Part shown: positions 53,477 to 61,816 of the stretch, in pieces
Numbering within the stretch: the first letter of the stretch is position 1
Layout of the letters: every line of letters starts with the position of its first letter
Assembly (NCBI RefSeq): GCF_001655005.1
Contig: NZ_LXET01000029.1
Location: 1-64,000 of the forward strand
Source of the DNA: Hafnia paralvei ATCC 29927
GTDB taxonomy: Bacteria; Pseudomonadota; Gammaproteobacteria; Enterobacterales; Enterobacteriaceae
Length of the DNA: 64,000 nucleotides
Reading direction: 5' to 3'
The notes under the pieces: model-generated
What the model saw: the letters and a program-made list of their open reading frames with translations, nothing else
What the model was told of the DNA's origin: nothing
The model's database searches: none
Position numbers and translations under genes: made by a program

Positions 53477-54351
53477 CACTTCATTTCACCGGTATTCACT
53501 TTGGCACTGAGATCTAAGCTTTCAGCATCTTTGAGCGTCGGATAAGCCTTTTTCATTTCGTTAATGACAGCCTGACTGTTTTTGTTGGTGCTGAGCACCT
53601 GCTCAAATTTTTTCAGATAGTCACGACTAAAGACGATAGCGGCATCGCCTTTTGGTGCGGTTCCTAAATAGTGACCAGGAACGACGGTTTCAGGATGAAG
53701 TGCCTGCATGCGGTCTAAGGCCATAATCCAATTTTCACGCGAAGCTTTGGTTTGCGTATCCGCGGTCCAGATATGCTGATTAGCTGAAACGAGCACACCG
53801 CCCACGATGGCTTTCAGCGATGGGATCCACACATAGGTACGATCTGGGGAAGCGCTATCAAGATCTTTGATAATCAGTTTTTGGCCTTCAAGCACAATCT
53901 CATTGCCTGGTAACACCTCGGGGGTGATGATTTTCGCTGGAGCCTGATCTTTCATCAAAGGACCCCAGTATTGCAGCTTGGCCTGTTGGGTGGTTTTGAT
54001 ATGCGCTACCGTGGGCTGAGTTGCTACTACTTTAGCCTGTGGATAGGCCGCCAGCAGGGTATCTAGACCAAAATAGAAATCAGGATCTCCGTGGCTGATA
54101 TAAATCGTAGTCAGCGTTTTGCCACTTTTCTTAATCATGTTGATCAGAGCATTAGCATCTTTTTTCTCAAATTGTGCATCAATCAGCACCGCTTCCTTGT
54201 CGCCGGTAATGAGCTCTGATGAGACGGGGAATAGGCTGGTAGCACCGGGATTATAGACCGAAATTTCAAGCGGCTTTGCCTGAGTAGCAAAAGCGGCTCC
54301 TGCGAGAATAAGTGACAAAACCAGCGGTTTAACTGCGATGATTGGTTGCAT
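53473..54351 (-). CDS. Secreted MBL-fold metallo-hydrolase with degenerate metal motif
   Basis: 292 residues. A signal peptide (MQPIIAVKPLVLSLILAGAAFATQA) sends it to the periplasm. The metallo-beta-lactamase fold is visible: VLIDAQFEKKDANALINMIKK, TTIYISHGDPDFYFGLDTLL, LEGQKLIIKDL and VVPGHYLG. The usual HxHxDH reads HGDPDF, so two of the histidines are replaced. It may still bind metal through other residues, as in the Vmh-like MBL group. Divergent from a LysR gene, which probably controls it. Substrate unknown. Confidence 0.85.
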   Translation of the reverse strand: MQPIIAVKPLVLSLILAGAAFATQAKPLEISVYNPGATSLFPVSSELITGDKEAVLIDAQFEKKDANALINMIKKSGKTLTTIYISHGDPDFYFGLDTLLAAYPQAKVVATQPTVAHIKTTQQAKLQYWGPLMKDQAPAKIITPEVLPGNEIVLEGQKLIIKDLDSASPDRTYVWIPSLKAIVGGVLVSANQHIWTADTQTKASRENWIMALDRMQALHPETVVPGHYLGTAPKGDAAIVFSRDYLKKFEQVLSTNKNSQAVINEMKKAYPTLKDAESLDLSAKVNTGEMKW

Positions 54352-54479
54352 AATGACAGGCCTTTATTATTAATGTGAGTTATTACTGTTTGGCAGTATA
54401 TTCAGCATTTGGCGAAAGAAATACGTCAGAATAGTAGACATACTGTTAACCAAATCGAGCAAATTGAAGGGAGAGGGAC

Positions 54480-55376
54480 ATGGATCGACTCAGCGCGATG
54501 CGGGTTTTTGTTTGTGTCGTTGAGCAAGGCAGTTTGAGCCGCGCTGCAGAAAAGCTGAATCTGTCACGTGCGATGGTTTCCCGCTATCTGGCTGATTTGG
54601 AAAAGTGGATTGGTGGACGTTTGTTACACCGTACGACTCGCAGCCAAAGCTTAACAAGCGCCGGAGAAGAGGTTCTCGCTCGCTGTCAGGCACTGTTATT
54701 GCTGAGTGATGAGATTGAACAGATCGTTGATAATAAACAGCAAATTCCGCGAGGGTTGCTGCGAATAACGAGCAGCCAATCACTGATTCAAGCTTTTCTT
54801 ACGGATGCTGTATGTGACTATTTAACGTCCAATTCGGCGGCGCAAATTGACATTTGCCGACAGGAAAAAACGCTTAATTTGGTTGATGAACGAATTGATC
54901 TCGCTATTCGCATCACGAACCAGCTCGATTCAAATCTCATAGCTCGTCGTTTAGGCACCTGCTATTCCGTGATGTGTGCGTCGCCTAACTATGCGGAGCG
55001 GCATCCTTTGCCTCAAAAAATAGAGCAGTTGAGTAAGCATAACTGCCTAACACATGAGCACTATTCCCATCATCAATGGGGGTTCACATATCATGGGAAC
55101 TCGGTAGTGGTCCCCGTGAGCGGTAACCTCAGTGCCAACTGCGCAACGGTACTCACGTCGGCTACGCTACGAGGATTTGGTATTAGTTTGCTGCCGCGTT
55201 ATTTAGTTAATCAATTGCTAGAAGAGGGGCAACTACTGGAAGTGTTACCTGATTATCAGCCTGAAACGTTGGGCATATATGGCGTTTATACGTCGCGCCA
55301 ATTTATGCCCACGACATTACGTGTGTTCCTCGATTTTCTGGTTAGCCGTTTTGCGTCTGACCCGCGTTTTGCCTGA
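54480..55376 (+). CDS. LysR-family transcriptional regulator
   Basis: 298 residues. N-terminal winged helix (MDRLSAMRVFVCVVEQGSLSRAAEKLNLSRAMVSRYLADLEKWIGGRLLHRTTR) and LysR substrate-binding domain (RIDLAIRIT, LNLSANCATVLTSATLRGFGISLLPRYLV). Divergent from the MBL-fold gene with 128 bases between, the usual layout for a LysR regulator and target. Its 3' end overlaps the convergent exporter gene by 60 bases. Confidence 0.92.
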   Translation: MDRLSAMRVFVCVVEQGSLSRAAEKLNLSRAMVSRYLADLEKWIGGRLLHRTTRSQSLTSAGEEVLARCQALLLLSDEIEQIVDNKQQIPRGLLRITSSQSLIQAFLTDAVCDYLTSNSAAQIDICRQEKTLNLVDERIDLAIRITNQLDSNLIARRLGTCYSVMCASPNYAERHPLPQKIEQLSKHNCLTHEHYSHHQWGFTYHGNSVVVPVSGNLSANCATVLTSATLRGFGISLLPRYLVNQLLEEGQLLEVLPDYQPETLGIYGVYTSRQFMPTTLRVFLDFLVSRFASDPRFA

Positions 55377-56291
55377 TCCGCGCGTGGACGCCAGACTATG
55401 TGCAATCATGCCTAAAATGACTAACGTGATACCGAGTAACGATATCGGTGCAGGCAGTGCAGCACCAAGAAAAATCATTTCGCCAAGTAGGGTGAATAGC
55501 ACTTCTCCAGACTGAGTCGCTTCAACGGCGGCCAGTTGAGTGGGGTCATTGCGCACAATGTTCGTGGCGGCAAAAAAGAGCAGGGTGCCAATCACGCCAG
55601 AAAAGAGAGCGACCAGAACCGATTGTTCGACTTGAGTCGTGGAAGGCCATCCTACGCGTTGGTAAGCAACGAGCGAGAGCAGCAGCCAAAACGGCAGACT
55701 GGCGAGCGTCATGTTCAAAACACGCTGTAAGGTATCCACGTTGTAATGGCAGATATTCATCATCTTACGATTGCCTAGTGGATATAAAAATGCGGCGACA
55801 AGTACGGGAACCAGCCCTGCTACAGCCTGAAATACGCTGATATGCTCAGCCTGCTGCCATAGCATCAGGGCAATACCAAGAAGGATCAGCAGCGACCAGC
55901 GTAGTCCATACCACGGGATTTTGTGTCGAGGCTCACCTTTCACACCAAGCCATGGAACCAGCAGCGATCCCGCGATGATGGTGAACTGCCACGTTCCGGC
56001 GACTAACCAGCCTGGTCCATAGGTGCTGGCGAGGGTAATTAGGGCATAAAACAGGCCGAACCCTAAGGTGCTCCACAACAGGTAAGTGCCAATATTCTGC
56101 GACAAATGACTGAGACTTTGGCGCAGTTGGCCACGCAATGCGACTAAAACGAATAGCATGGGCGCCATAAACCAAAAGCGCAGACTCGCGCTCCACATCC
56201 AGTCACCACCGCCAATTTCCATTGCGCGATTTAGTATAAAGGTGAACGCGAAAAATAGGGAGGCGATCACGCCGTACACAATAGCCTGCAT
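55317..56291 (-). CDS. Multidrug-type exporter of the EamA/EmrE (DMT) superfamily
   Basis: 324 residues, ten predicted membrane helices in two repeats. Start MQAIVYGVIASLFFAFTFILNRAMEIGGGDWMWSASLRFWFM fits the PF13536 multidrug-resistance efflux transporter group, and the C-terminal half has VEATQSGEVLFTLLGEMIFLGAALP. Substrate unknown. Divergent from an XRE-cupin gene with two 18-bp palindromes between, implying shared control. The tail overlaps the LysR gene by 60 bases. Confidence 0.88.
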   Translation of the reverse strand: MQAIVYGVIASLFFAFTFILNRAMEIGGGDWMWSASLRFWFMAPMLFVLVALRGQLRQSLSHLSQNIGTYLLWSTLGFGLFYALITLASTYGPGWLVAGTWQFTIIAGSLLVPWLGVKGEPRHKIPWYGLRWSLLILLGIALMLWQQAEHISVFQAVAGLVPVLVAAFLYPLGNRKMMNICHYNVDTLQRVLNMTLASLPFWLLLSLVAYQRVGWPSTTQVEQSVLVALFSGVIGTLLFFAATNIVRNDPTQLAAVEATQSGEVLFTLLGEMIFLGAALPAPISLLGITLVILGMIAHSLASTRGSGKTRVRRKTANQKIEEHT

Positions 56292-56361
56292 TAAGGTGTC
56301 CGAATTATTTATTTGAGACGATTGGTGACATGCGCGTACTGAGCTACAATTTCACCGGACA

Positions 56362-56379
56362 TGTGCGCTATAACGCACA
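56362..56379. promoter_or_regulatory. Operator 1 upstream of exporter gene
   Basis: TGTGCGCTATAACGCACA: an 18-bp palindrome with one mismatched pair. On the minus strand it contains TATAGC, which could be the -10 of the exporter promoter. Centre is 35 bp from operator 2. Confidence 0.75.
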
Positions 56380-56396
56380 AGGTCAAAGATTAGCAC

Positions 56397-56414
56397 TGTG
56401 CGTTATAACGCACA
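56397..56414. promoter_or_regulatory. Operator 2 upstream of XRE-cupin gene
   Basis: TGTGCGTTATAACGCACA: a perfect 18-bp palindrome, one base from operator 1. TATAAC inside it is a candidate -10 for the XRE-cupin gene, whose ATG is 19 bases further on. Autoregulation is inferred. Confidence 0.78.
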
Positions 56415-56432
56415 AACAAAAAAGAGAACCTC

Positions 56433-56993
56433 ATGACCGATCTTTCCCTCCATATTGGACAAACTTTGCGTGACCTGCGTCAGCAGCGGGGATGGAGCTT
56501 AGACAAGACCGCACAGGCGACAGGTGTGAGTAAAGCGATGCTCGGGCAGATTGAACGCGGAGAATCTAGTCCTACGGTGGTGACGCTGTGGCGTATCTCC
56601 AGTGGTTTACAAGCTTCATTCAGTGAGTTTTTACCCAAACAGTTAACCGACGCGGAACCTGCAAGCCTTCATCATGAGGATGAAGCGATTACCGCCCAGA
56701 CGCTGCTTGGCTATGATGTCCAACTCGGCTATGAGGTGCTGCTGATTACGCTACAGGCAGGTTACACCCATAACTCCTATGCGCATGATAAAGGCGTCGT
56801 GGAAGATATTTTAATGATTGAAGGTGAGGTGGAAGTACAAGTAGAAGGAACCTGGCATAGCGTTACCGTTTCCAAGCCTTTACGCTTCTGCGCCGAGCAG
56901 ACTCACAGCTATCGCAATCGTGGTTCAGCGGTCGCAAAATTCCATAACATTGTGCATTATTCACAGCCCACTAAGATGCAGCGTGAAGTCTGA
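56433..56993 (+). CDS. XRE-family regulator with cupin sensor domain (SutR/YdcN-like)
   Basis: 186 residues. N-terminal HTH (LRDLRQQRGWSLDKTAQATGVSKAMLGQIERGESSPTVVTLWRISSGL, about 12-60). C-terminal cupin_2 (YTHNSYAHDKGVVEDILMIEGEVEVQVEGTWH and LRFCAEQTHSYRN, about 110-165). It resembles E. coli SutR (YdcN) in both domains but differs enough that orthology is uncertain. Divergent from an exporter with two palindromic operators between. A ligand bound by the cupin may trigger derepression. Confidence 0.88.
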   Translation: MTDLSLHIGQTLRDLRQQRGWSLDKTAQATGVSKAMLGQIERGESSPTVVTLWRISSGLQASFSEFLPKQLTDAEPASLHHEDEAITAQTLLGYDVQLGYEVLLITLQAGYTHNSYAHDKGVVEDILMIEGEVEVQVEGTWHSVTVSKPLRFCAEQTHSYRNRGSAVAKFHNIVHYSQPTKMQREV

Positions 56994-57033
56994 CGGGCAA
57001 CTATTTTAGATAACCACACACTCTGTCGGTGGA

Positions 57034-57051
57034 ATATTCATCAATGAATAT
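57034..57051. promoter_or_regulatory. AT-rich palindrome before trhO
   Basis: ATATTCAT-CA-ATGAATAT, an 8+8 bp dyad, 160 bases upstream of trhO and 40 bases after the XRE-cupin stop. Could be an operator or a hairpin; unassigned. Confidence 0.35.
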
Positions 57052-57210
57052 CCATAATCGCCGCCCTACACGATTTCTGCTCGTTATATCTAAAATAGTC
57101 AGAGTGGCATCAGACCTGCAAATGCGTGGGCTCGGAGGCTGCGACCAGTATGGCGGGATAACGTTAGCCAGATTCACCTGCAACGCCAAATATAAAAGGA
57201 AATGGACACC

Positions 57211-58260
57211 ATGCCAGTGTTACATAACCAAATCTCAAATCAGGAACTGAAAGCCCGCATGCTGGCTGAGACGGAACCACGCACCACGGTTTCATTTTAC
57301 AAATATTGCCGTATCGACGACCCGCAACGTTTTCGTGATGCGCTGTATATCACTTTTCGTGAGCTCAGCGTTTTTGGGCGAATTTATATTGCCCAAGAAG
57401 GCATAAACGCGCAGATTTCGGTGCCAGCTAGCCGTTATGAATCCATGAAGGCAGCCTTATATCAGGCTCATCCCGATTTTGACGGCCTACGAATGAATGT
57501 GGCGCTAGATGACGATGGAAAATCGTTCTGGGTGCTACGTATGAAGGTGCGCGAGCGTATCGTAGCCGATGGTATAGACGACCCAAGTTTTGATGCGACA
57601 AACGTGGGACAATATCTCAACGCAGCAGAAGTCAACGCCATGTTGGACGATCCTGATGCCGTTTTTGTGGATATGCGTAACCACTATGAATATGAAGTCG
57701 GCCATTTTACTGACGCTATGGAAGTTCCATCAGATACTTTCCGCGAGCAACTCCCGATGGCGGTGGACATGCTTCAGCAGGATAAAGACAAGAAGATTGT
57801 TATGTATTGCACGGGAGGTATCCGCTGTGAAAAAGCCAGCGCATACATGCGACATAACGGCTTTAACAACGTTTATCATGTGGAAGGCGGGATCATAGAA
57901 TACACGCGACGTGCGCGTGAGCAGGGGCTACCGCTGAAGTTTATCGGCAAGAATTTCGTTTTTGACGAGCGCATGGGCGAGCGTATTACCGACGACGTAA
58001 TATCGCATTGTCACCAGTGCGGTACTCCGTGTGACACGCACACCAACTGTTTAAACGACGGCTGCCATTTACTGTTTATTCAGTGCCCAGTCTGTGCCGA
58101 GAAATACAGCGGCTGCTGTAGCCCCGAGTGTCAGGAAGAAAGTGTGTTGCCGATAGAAGAGCAGCGCGCTCGTCGCGCAGGGCGTGAAAACGGCAATATG
58201 ATTTTTAATAAATCACGCCACAAACCGCTGCGTCTTCGTATTCCCAACCGCGACGAATAA
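57211..58260 (+). CDS. trhO: TrhO (YceA): tRNA uridine-34 hydroxylase, rhodanese family
   Basis: 349 residues, against 350 in E. coli. Oxygen-dependent 5-hydroxylation of U34 in tRNA. A UPF0176 N-terminal domain (FYKYCRIDDPQRFRDALY, IYIAQEGINAQIS) is followed by a rhodanese domain with active-site loop CTGGIRCEKA (about 193-200). A C-terminal cysteine-rich part has CHQCGTPCDTHTNC and CPVCAEKYSGCC. ATG 57211 is chosen because MPVLHNQIS aligns with E. coli; ATG 57202 is too close to AGGA. Four bases from the convergent MocR gene. Confidence 0.95.
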   Translation: MPVLHNQISNQELKARMLAETEPRTTVSFYKYCRIDDPQRFRDALYITFRELSVFGRIYIAQEGINAQISVPASRYESMKAALYQAHPDFDGLRMNVALDDDGKSFWVLRMKVRERIVADGIDDPSFDATNVGQYLNAAEVNAMLDDPDAVFVDMRNHYEYEVGHFTDAMEVPSDTFREQLPMAVDMLQQDKDKKIVMYCTGGIRCEKASAYMRHNGFNNVYHVEGGIIEYTRRAREQGLPLKFIGKNFVFDERMGERITDDVISHCHQCGTPCDTHTNCLNDGCHLLFIQCPVCAEKYSGCCSPECQEESVLPIEEQRARRAGRENGNMIFNKSRHKPLRLRIPNRDE

Positions 58261-58264
58261 TCAA

Positions 58265-59737
58265 TCAAGCTTTGCCGGAGGACGAGATCCCCAGTTCCCG
58301 GCAGGCTTTGCCGATGATTTCGAGTGCCAACCGAATATGTCCCTGCGACAGTGCGCTGAAGCCAAACAACATCAGTGTATCTTGATTTTCAGCCAGATAG
58401 GCATTCTCGGAACCGTTACACATGCTGCCTAAGGTGTCGAAACGCACCCCCTCATGTAGGCAGCGCTCACGTAGCTGACTCACGGTATCAGCAGATAGCG
58501 CGGTTTTTAAGGTGATATGTAAACCTGAAGAGATGCCGAGCAACTTCGCTTGCGGAAAAAGCGTCATTAGACCTTCACACAATAGTTTTTGCCGCGCGCC
58601 GTATTCAATTTCCAGCTTACGCAAATGGCGGTGGTAGCCTTGATCATGCATGAAATCAGCCAAAAATTGCTGATACAGCCAGCTTGCGCCGTGATTCCAC
58701 AGCGCTTTTAAATTCAGAATGGGCTCCACCAAGCGCTCAGGACACACCATGAAACCAATTCGCATTCCTGGCCCCAACGTCTTTGAGAAGCTGCTGAGAT
58801 AAATCACGTTATTGGCATTTTCTAGCGATTTAAGTGCGGGCAGTGGCTGAGTCCCATAAAGAAACGTGGTGTCATAGTCGTCTTCAATCACGTACGCATT
58901 GGAACGTCGCGACCATTCGAGTAGTGTTTTTCGTCGTTCGAGCGGTAACGTTCCTCCCACGGGGTACTGGTGAGAGGGGGTTACATAGGCGAGCGCACAT
59001 TGCTGATTTGGTAAGCGCTCTGTTTGTAGGCCAAAGTCATCAACGGGAATGGCGTGCCTGTGTGGTGTACAGCTACTGAACAAATTCCATGCGCCGGAAT
59101 AGCAGGGGGATTCAACCGCAATATGCTCCTGCGGCGTTAGCAACGTGCGCGCGACTAAGGCGAGTCCTTCTTGAACGCCATTAGTAATGATGATGTGGTC
59201 AGGGTCAGTATGAATACCACGTGCATTCGCCAGATACTTCACCAACTCTTGGCGTAAAGACATCAGGCCTGCAGGGGGGTGGTAGCGCGTCATCAAAAGA
59301 TGTTTGCTGCGTGACGCCTTATTATTCCAACTGCGCCAGCGCTGCCACGGAAATGAAGATTCATCTGGATTTCCTAGACTGAAGAACATCGGGCTATCGA
59401 CGTCTACATAGGTGTCTGGAGCCTGAGTCTGCAAGACGCTTGGCGGATGATCTAAATCACTCTGCGGTGTTTTTATCTCGGGCAGCTCAACGCGAGAAGA
59501 GCGAATGACGTTATAGCCAACGCCTGGGCGGCTGGCGATAAAACCTTCGAGCACCAGTTTTTCATATACAGCGGTAATCGTGTTGCGCGAAACCTGTAAC
59601 TTCTCTCCGAGTTCTCGAATGGATGGCAGTCGTTCTCCATTGGTTAACACTCCGTTGTGCAGCGCCGTATGAATTTGCTGATAAATCTGTTTTTGCAGCG
59701 ACAATGAGTCGTGGCGATCGAGGTTAAACGACAGCAT
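58265..59737 (-). CDS. MocR/PdxR-type regulator (GntR HTH fused to aminotransferase fold)
   Basis: 490 residues. N-terminal GntR winged helix (QIYQQIHTALHNGVLTNGERLPSIRELGEKLQVSRNTITAVYEKL, about 16-60), linker, then a fold-I aminotransferase domain with EDDYDTTF and the PLP lysine in LSSFSKTLGPGMRIGFM (about 318). Such proteins use PLP as a sensor rather than catalyse. No pdxST, gabT or transporter gene is divergent close by; the nearest, tqsA, starts 286 bases away. Target unknown. Confidence 0.9.
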   Translation of the reverse strand: MLSFNLDRHDSLSLQKQIYQQIHTALHNGVLTNGERLPSIRELGEKLQVSRNTITAVYEKLVLEGFIASRPGVGYNVIRSSRVELPEIKTPQSDLDHPPSVLQTQAPDTYVDVDSPMFFSLGNPDESSFPWQRWRSWNNKASRSKHLLMTRYHPPAGLMSLRQELVKYLANARGIHTDPDHIIITNGVQEGLALVARTLLTPQEHIAVESPCYSGAWNLFSSCTPHRHAIPVDDFGLQTERLPNQQCALAYVTPSHQYPVGGTLPLERRKTLLEWSRRSNAYVIEDDYDTTFLYGTQPLPALKSLENANNVIYLSSFSKTLGPGMRIGFMVCPERLVEPILNLKALWNHGASWLYQQFLADFMHDQGYHRHLRKLEIEYGARQKLLCEGLMTLFPQAKLLGISSGLHITLKTALSADTVSQLRERCLHEGVRFDTLGSMCNGSENAYLAENQDTLMLFGFSALSQGHIRLALEIIGKACRELGISSSGKA

Positions 59738-60023
59738 TCGGAATCCGGATCAAAGAGAGTAAAAACGCCAGTATACGTGATTTTAGTAAGTTGAATGGGA
59801 TAACCATCAATATGTTGATACTAAATACATTATAATCAATTAATTACTTACCAATGCATCTCATTCGCTGAGCTTGTTTACCTATATTGGTCATGAGAAG
59901 CTTTCTTGCGATAATCTATAACGAGTTAGGGTTTCTGAATAGAGACAGCTGGCAAAAAATATTGGGTTAGCAAGATTGGGGGCGGAACGCGCCGATCAGG
60001 ATGCATTTATACAAGGAAATACT

Positions 60024-61070
60024 ATGTCCCGAACTGTACTGAGCGCTCAGGGGACGCGTATCGCGATTATGGCTTCAGCCTTAGTCATTATTTTGGCCGG
60101 CGTTCGCGCCGCATCAGAGATTATTGTGCCATTTCTTCTGGCATTGTTTCTGGCCATCATTCTCAACCCGCTAGTAAAAATTTTAATGAAGCTACGCCTG
60201 CCTCGTTCCGCCGCGGTGGGACTGGTGTTGGTCATCATTATTCTAGGTTTGACGCTAATGATTGGCATGTTGGGAGCATCGCTGAATGACTTTAGCCGAA
60301 CCTTGCCACAATATCGTGGAATGCTCGCCAGCAAATTGGTGGCTTTGCAGCATATTGCTGAGCGATTAAATTTAAACTTTTCAGCTGTAGAGTTGGCGAA
60401 CCATTTCGATCCCGGCGTGGTGATGAATATGGCGACACGAATAGTTACGCAGCTATCGGGCGCCATGTCGAGCCTGTTTCTGTTGCTGATGACCGTGGTG
60501 TTTATGCTGATGGAAGTTCCTCATTTGCCCTATAAATTGCGCAAATCCCTATCAAACGCCGATGCAGGGATGGGGAGTATTCAGCGTGCGCTCGACGGTG
60601 TAACGCAGTATCTGGCGCTCAAAACGGGGATCAGCCTGATTACGGGGGTAGTGGTATGGCTCATGCTGCATCTGATGGGCATTCGTTTTGCCATGATGTG
60701 GGGGGTTTTAGCCTTTGTTCTCAACTATATTCCGAATATTGGGTCGGTGATTGCCGCTATTCCACCGGTTATTCAAGCGCTGTTGTTTAACAGTTTTGGT
60801 GATGCAGTCATGGTGGCTTCAGGGTATATCGCCATCAATATGGTGTTTGGCAATATTCTGGAGCCACGAGTCATGGGGCGTGGTTTGGGGTTATCGACGC
60901 TAGTGGTATTTCTATCATTGATATTTTGGGGGTGGCTGCTGGGTCCGATAGGCATGTTGCTTTCAGTACCGCTAACTATTGTGGTGAAAATTCTTCTGGA
61001 GCTGACTCCGGTTGGCTCTCGGTTTGCCGTTTTACTGGGGGAAGGTATTGACGAGAGGAAAGCATCTTAG
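60024..61070 (+). CDS. tqsA: TqsA: AI-2E-family exporter
   Basis: 348 residues. AI-2E family permease with about eight hydrophobic segments; E. coli TqsA (YdgG) exports the quorum signal AI-2. Conserved segments include ASEIIVPFLLALFLAIILNPLV, RTLPQYRGML, LNYIPNIGSVIAAIPPVIQ and NILEPRVMGRGLGLSTLVVFLSLIFWGWLLGPIGMLLSVPLT. The last is nearly identical to E. coli TqsA. ATG 60024 is preferred (AAGGA upstream) over an in-frame start at 59976. Confidence 0.92.
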   Translation: MSRTVLSAQGTRIAIMASALVIILAGVRAASEIIVPFLLALFLAIILNPLVKILMKLRLPRSAAVGLVLVIIILGLTLMIGMLGASLNDFSRTLPQYRGMLASKLVALQHIAERLNLNFSAVELANHFDPGVVMNMATRIVTQLSGAMSSLFLLLMTVVFMLMEVPHLPYKLRKSLSNADAGMGSIQRALDGVTQYLALKTGISLITGVVVWLMLHLMGIRFAMMWGVLAFVLNYIPNIGSVIAAIPPVIQALLFNSFGDAVMVASGYIAINMVFGNILEPRVMGRGLGLSTLVVFLSLIFWGWLLGPIGMLLSVPLTIVVKILLELTPVGSRFAVLLGEGIDERKAS

Positions 61071-61816
61071 ACATTCGCTGTTCTGCTTGCCCCCTTCTAT
61101 TCGTGAAGGGGAGACGGCAAAACGGCGGTTTTAAGCGTAGAAAAGGTAAATATCTAACAGGAGTAGCAAAAGCGAAATAAAAGACCAGATGGCTACGAAC
61201 ATTGTTAATAATCATCTGAATTAATTTGTCAAACATGAGTGCTACTCAAAAATGTCGTTGCGGAAATTATAAATTTTTATATTTCAAATCACAATGTGAC
61301 ACGGATATTTATCATCACTTTTTTGTGACTATTTTGAACGGTATTTTTGCTTGATAAAGTTGTCATTTTTTGTCAATTCGTCCTGCCATTATCCTCAGAA
61401 AAAGAGGCATATTTCTTACTGAAATTAGCGTGTGATTTACCGTTTTTTATGCTTTATAAATGGCGATGATTTTATTTTAATTAACTGAAATATATAGATA
61501 TTAATCTGAATCGGCTAGATTGGTAACGTCAGGAAATTAGTGGTGAGTTATCTTAGACAAAAAGTCAAAAACTTGACCAATGTCACTAAAATGTGTCAAT
61601 ATAAAGATATGTAAAGACCAAGCAAGAAATAAAAAAACAGCTAAGGAGCGATAATTAATACAATAATTTCACGGGTAAAATTAACGAGTTTTCGTTAACG
61701 CTGCTGCATAGATCTCGCCTCACGCTGCGATCCTTAAATGTGATTAAGCCGTAATTACGGGGACGCGAAATCTATGGTGCTGCTGAGAATTAATTTAATG
61801 CACATCAAGGGTAACT
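61071..61816. other. Long gene-poor region between tqsA and proP
   Basis: 746 bases, AT-rich past 61240. A stem CCCCTTC/GAAGGGG (61091-61111) lies 20 bases after tqsA without a T-run. A 23-codon hydrophobic frame on the minus strand (61131-61202) is noted as a finding. The right part should carry the osmotic and CRP-type promoters expected for proP, but I cannot place them. Confidence 0.5.

Noticed and set aside
57029..57250. 73-codon frame before trhO
   Set aside because: Runs into trhO in another frame, contains the AT palindrome and lacks any protein-like pattern.
60976..61236. 86-codon minus-strand frame overlapping the tqsA end
   Set aside because: Its second half is antisense to tqsA and no ribosome binding site is seen; the hydrophobic 23-codon frame in the same place is in another reading frame.
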